Assembly (NCBI RefSeq): GCF_004122145.1
Contig: NZ_SBKQ01000002.1
Span: 248,001-312,000, forward strand
Direction of reading: 5' to 3'
From: Flavobacterium piscinae
GTDB taxonomy: Bacteria > Bacteroidota > Bacteroidia > Flavobacteriales > Flavobacteriaceae
DNA: 64,000 nucleotides
In this document: piece after piece, positions 62,158 through 64,000 of the stretch
Layout of the letters: each line of letters opens with the position of its first letter
Numbering within the stretch: the stretch's first letter is position 1
Translations under genes and position numbers: made by a program
Notes under the pieces: model-generated
Database searches by the model: none
What the model was told of the DNA's origin: nothing
Seen by the model: the letters and a program-made list of their open reading frames with translations, nothing else

Positions 62158-63774
62158 CTAAGCCAACATAGTCACTGGGTTTTCTAAATATGTTCGTAAG
62201 GTTTGAAGGAATTGAGCTCCCGTTGCACCATCCACTGTTCTGTGGTCACATGCTAATGTCACTTTCATCGTATTTCCAACTACAATTTGACCATTTCTTA
62301 CTACAGGTTTTTCGATAATCGCACCTACGGATAAAATAGCAGAATTAGGTTGGTTGATGATCGAAGTAAATTCCGTTATGCCAAACATACCTAAGTTAGA
62401 AACGGTAAACGTACTTCCTTCCATTTCGGCAGGTTGTAATTTTTTGTTTTTAGCTCTTCCGGCTACATCTTTCACCGCTGCACCAATTTGAGTTAAACTC
62501 ATTTGGTCTGTAAATTTCAATACAGGAACGACTAAGCCATCTTCAACAGCCACAGCCACACCTATGTTTACGTGGTGATTGATAACCGTTACATCCTCTT
62601 TCCATTGTGTATTGACTTGTGGGTGTTTTTTCAAGGCCATTGCACAGGCTTTCACCACCATATCATTAAACGACACTTTTGTGTCGGGAACTGTATTGAT
62701 AATAGCTCTGGATTTCATTGCTTCATCCATTGCAACTTCTATTGTTAAGTAATAATGAGGAGCAGTAAATTTAGATTCTGAAAGGCGACGTGCTATGGTT
62801 TTACGCATTTGCGAATTTTTCACTTCTTCCGAATAGGATTCTCCAGCCGGAACAAATGGTTGGACAGCAGCTGTCGATTGAACAACACTTTCCTGTTGTA
62901 CCGCTTTTTGAGGAGCTACAGTTGTTGGAGTGAAGTTTTCAACATCACTTTTTACAATTCTTCCGTTTTCGCCTGAACCTTTTACTTGGGCAAGGTTGAT
63001 ACCTTTTTCTTTAGCAATTTGTCTTGCTAAAGGAGAAGCAAAAATTCTTCCGCTTGATTCAGTTACAATTGTTTCGGTTGTAACAACGGTTGCAGGTTTT
63101 GTATCTTCTGCTTTTGATTCTGTTTTTGGAGCTTCACCATCTTTAGTGAAATTTTCAGCTATACCGGAAACATCCGTTCCGGCAGGACCAATGATGGCTA
63201 AAATACTATCAACAGGTGCAGACTGACCTTCTTGCACTCCGATATATAATAACGTTCCTGAATTGAATGATTCAAATTCCATTGTGGCTTTATCCGTTTC
63301 AATTTCGGCAAGAATATCACCTTCTTTTACTGAATCACCAATTTTTTTTAACCATGTGGCTACCGTTCCGTCTGTCATGGTATCACTTAGACGAGGCATG
63401 GTTACTACTTTTACTCCGGCTGGAATTTCAGCAGTTGCCTTTGGTTGAGCTTCTTCTGTTTTTGGAGCTTCTGAGGAAGTCGAATTATTTGATGCAGCAG
63501 CACTTCCTCCAGTAAATAAACTTGAAATATCTTCACCTTCTTTACCGATGATGGCTAATAATGAATCAACGGGAGCTGATTCACCTTCTTGAATTCCGAT
63601 GTGTAACAAGGTACCTGAATCAAATGATTCAAACTCCATAGTCGCTTTGTCGGTTTCAATCTCGGCTAAAATATCACCTTCTTTTACGGTATCGCCAACT
63701 TTTTTAAGCCATGTTGCTACAACTCCTTCCGTCATTGTATCACTCAAACGTGGCATAGTTATAATTTTTGCCAT
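62158..63774 (-). CDS. pdhC: pyruvate dehydrogenase complex E2, dihydrolipoyl acetyltransferase
   Basis: A 538-residue protein with two lipoyl domains, each with the lipoylation motif ETDKATMEFES (about residues 40-50 and 160-170). A peripheral-subunit-binding domain (FASPLARQIAKEKGINLAQV, GSGENGRIVKSDV) follows, then the acyltransferase domain with DHRTVDGATGAQF. It transfers the acetyl group from E1 to CoA. It starts 5 bases after the stop of the E1 alpha gene, so the two are one operon. Confidence 0.96.
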   Translation of the reverse strand: MAKIITMPRLSDTMTEGVVATWLKKVGDTVKEGDILAEIETDKATMEFESFDSGTLLHIGIQEGESAPVDSLLAIIGKEGEDISSLFTGGSAAASNNSTSSEAPKTEEAQPKATAEIPAGVKVVTMPRLSDTMTDGTVATWLKKIGDSVKEGDILAEIETDKATMEFESFNSGTLLYIGVQEGQSAPVDSILAIIGPAGTDVSGIAENFTKDGEAPKTESKAEDTKPATVVTTETIVTESSGRIFASPLARQIAKEKGINLAQVKGSGENGRIVKSDVENFTPTTVAPQKAVQQESVVQSTAAVQPFVPAGESYSEEVKNSQMRKTIARRLSESKFTAPHYYLTIEVAMDEAMKSRAIINTVPDTKVSFNDMVVKACAMALKKHPQVNTQWKEDVTVINHHVNIGVAVAVEDGLVVPVLKFTDQMSLTQIGAAVKDVAGRAKNKKLQPAEMEGSTFTVSNLGMFGITEFTSIINQPNSAILSVGAIIEKPVVRNGQIVVGNTMKVTLACDHRTVDGATGAQFLQTLRTYLENPVTMLA

Positions 63775-63779
63775 AGTGC

Positions 63780-64000
63780 TTATAGTTTATGTGGGATAAA
63801 AGGATAATTTTCTTGTTCGTACACCACGTCATACAATTGCTGTACTTCAGGAAACGGTGATTCTTCAGCGAATTTTTCGCATTCATCAACCAAGTCTTTT
63901 ACGCGTTGATCAATCACTTCAATTTCTGCATCAGTAGCATAATTATTTTCTTTGATGATGTCTAAAACTTGTGTGATAGGGTCAATTTTTTTGTATTCTT
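63780..64000 (-). CDS. pdhA: pyruvate dehydrogenase E1 component, C-terminal part (runs off the window)
   Basis: The open frame enters from the right edge and stops at TAA (63780-63782). The visible ~73 residues include YKKIDPITQVLDIIKE near the edge and QQLYDVVYEQENYPFIPHKL at the end, the usual C-terminus of bacteroidetal E1 alpha subunits. It is followed 5 bases later by pdhC. Only the C-terminus is seen, so completeness cannot be judged. Confidence 0.85.
   Translation of the reverse strand, partial: EYKKIDPITQVLDIIKENNYATDAEIEVIDQRVKDLVDECEKFAEESPFPEVQQLYDVVYEQENYPFIPHKL

Overview
The window is low-GC DNA (roughly one third G+C by eye) from a member of the Bacteroidota, most likely a Flavobacterium-like Flavobacteriaceae. 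This rests on a type IX secretion sorting domain (33615-35153), a PorE-like OmpA protein, flavobacterial small-protein families and promoters of the TAnnTTTA/G type.

Region 1 (1-25.7 kb, minus strand) is a polymorphic-toxin locus with its own two-component system. A full-length toxin (11257-13524) is followed by a run of promoterless toxin-tip/immunity cassettes: three GIY-YIG, two PoNe and one WHH in total. Each cassette starts with a near-identical copy of the same internal segment of the full-length gene, as in displaced Rhs/CDI tips. One PoNe copy is frameshifted, and a bare copy of the arm ends the array. A second toxin (16845-18905) has its own decayed cassette behind it. A 1235-residue protein, an amidase/hydrolase operon and a histidine kinase/response regulator operon complete the locus. 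Five transcription starts share one operator (TACGT repeated at 10 bp), each exactly 20 bases upstream of a TAnnTT(TA) -7 element. They precede the 1235-residue gene, the toxin, the amidase, the regulator operon and the plus-strand envelope operon at 25.7 kb. This makes the whole region look like one regulon.

Region 2 (25.7-35.2 kb, plus strand) begins with the co-regulated operon: small protein, outer-membrane protein, membrane protein, alpha/beta hydrolase and a basic secreted peptide. It continues with a coiled-coil membrane protein, an EEP-family phosphodiesterase, a P-loop-like protein, an uncharacterised soluble/membrane pair and a T9SS-exported delta-60 repeat protein.

Region 3 (35.2-51 kb) is a defence island. 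It holds HipBA behind unusual inverted repeats, then a type I restriction locus hsdM-dinD-hsdS-prrC-hsdR in which the AAA protein carries the PrrC anticodon-nuclease triad at exact spacing and HsdS carries three TAEL repeats. A predicted Pycsar operon with an added E2-like gene and a Panacea/RelE toxin-antitoxin pair follow on the minus strand.

Region 4 (51-56.2 kb) has about 1.6 kb of gene-free DNA packed with long inverted repeats, including a tandem unit with a covarying stem pair. Mobile-element-like small genes, a tRNA 3' fragment and a tRNA-Val follow.

Region 5 (56.2-64 kb) is core genome: a PorE-like protein, miaE, a glycosyltransferase, a fibronectin-type lipoprotein and the pyruvate dehydrogenase genes pdhC and pdhA (pdhA truncated by the window end).
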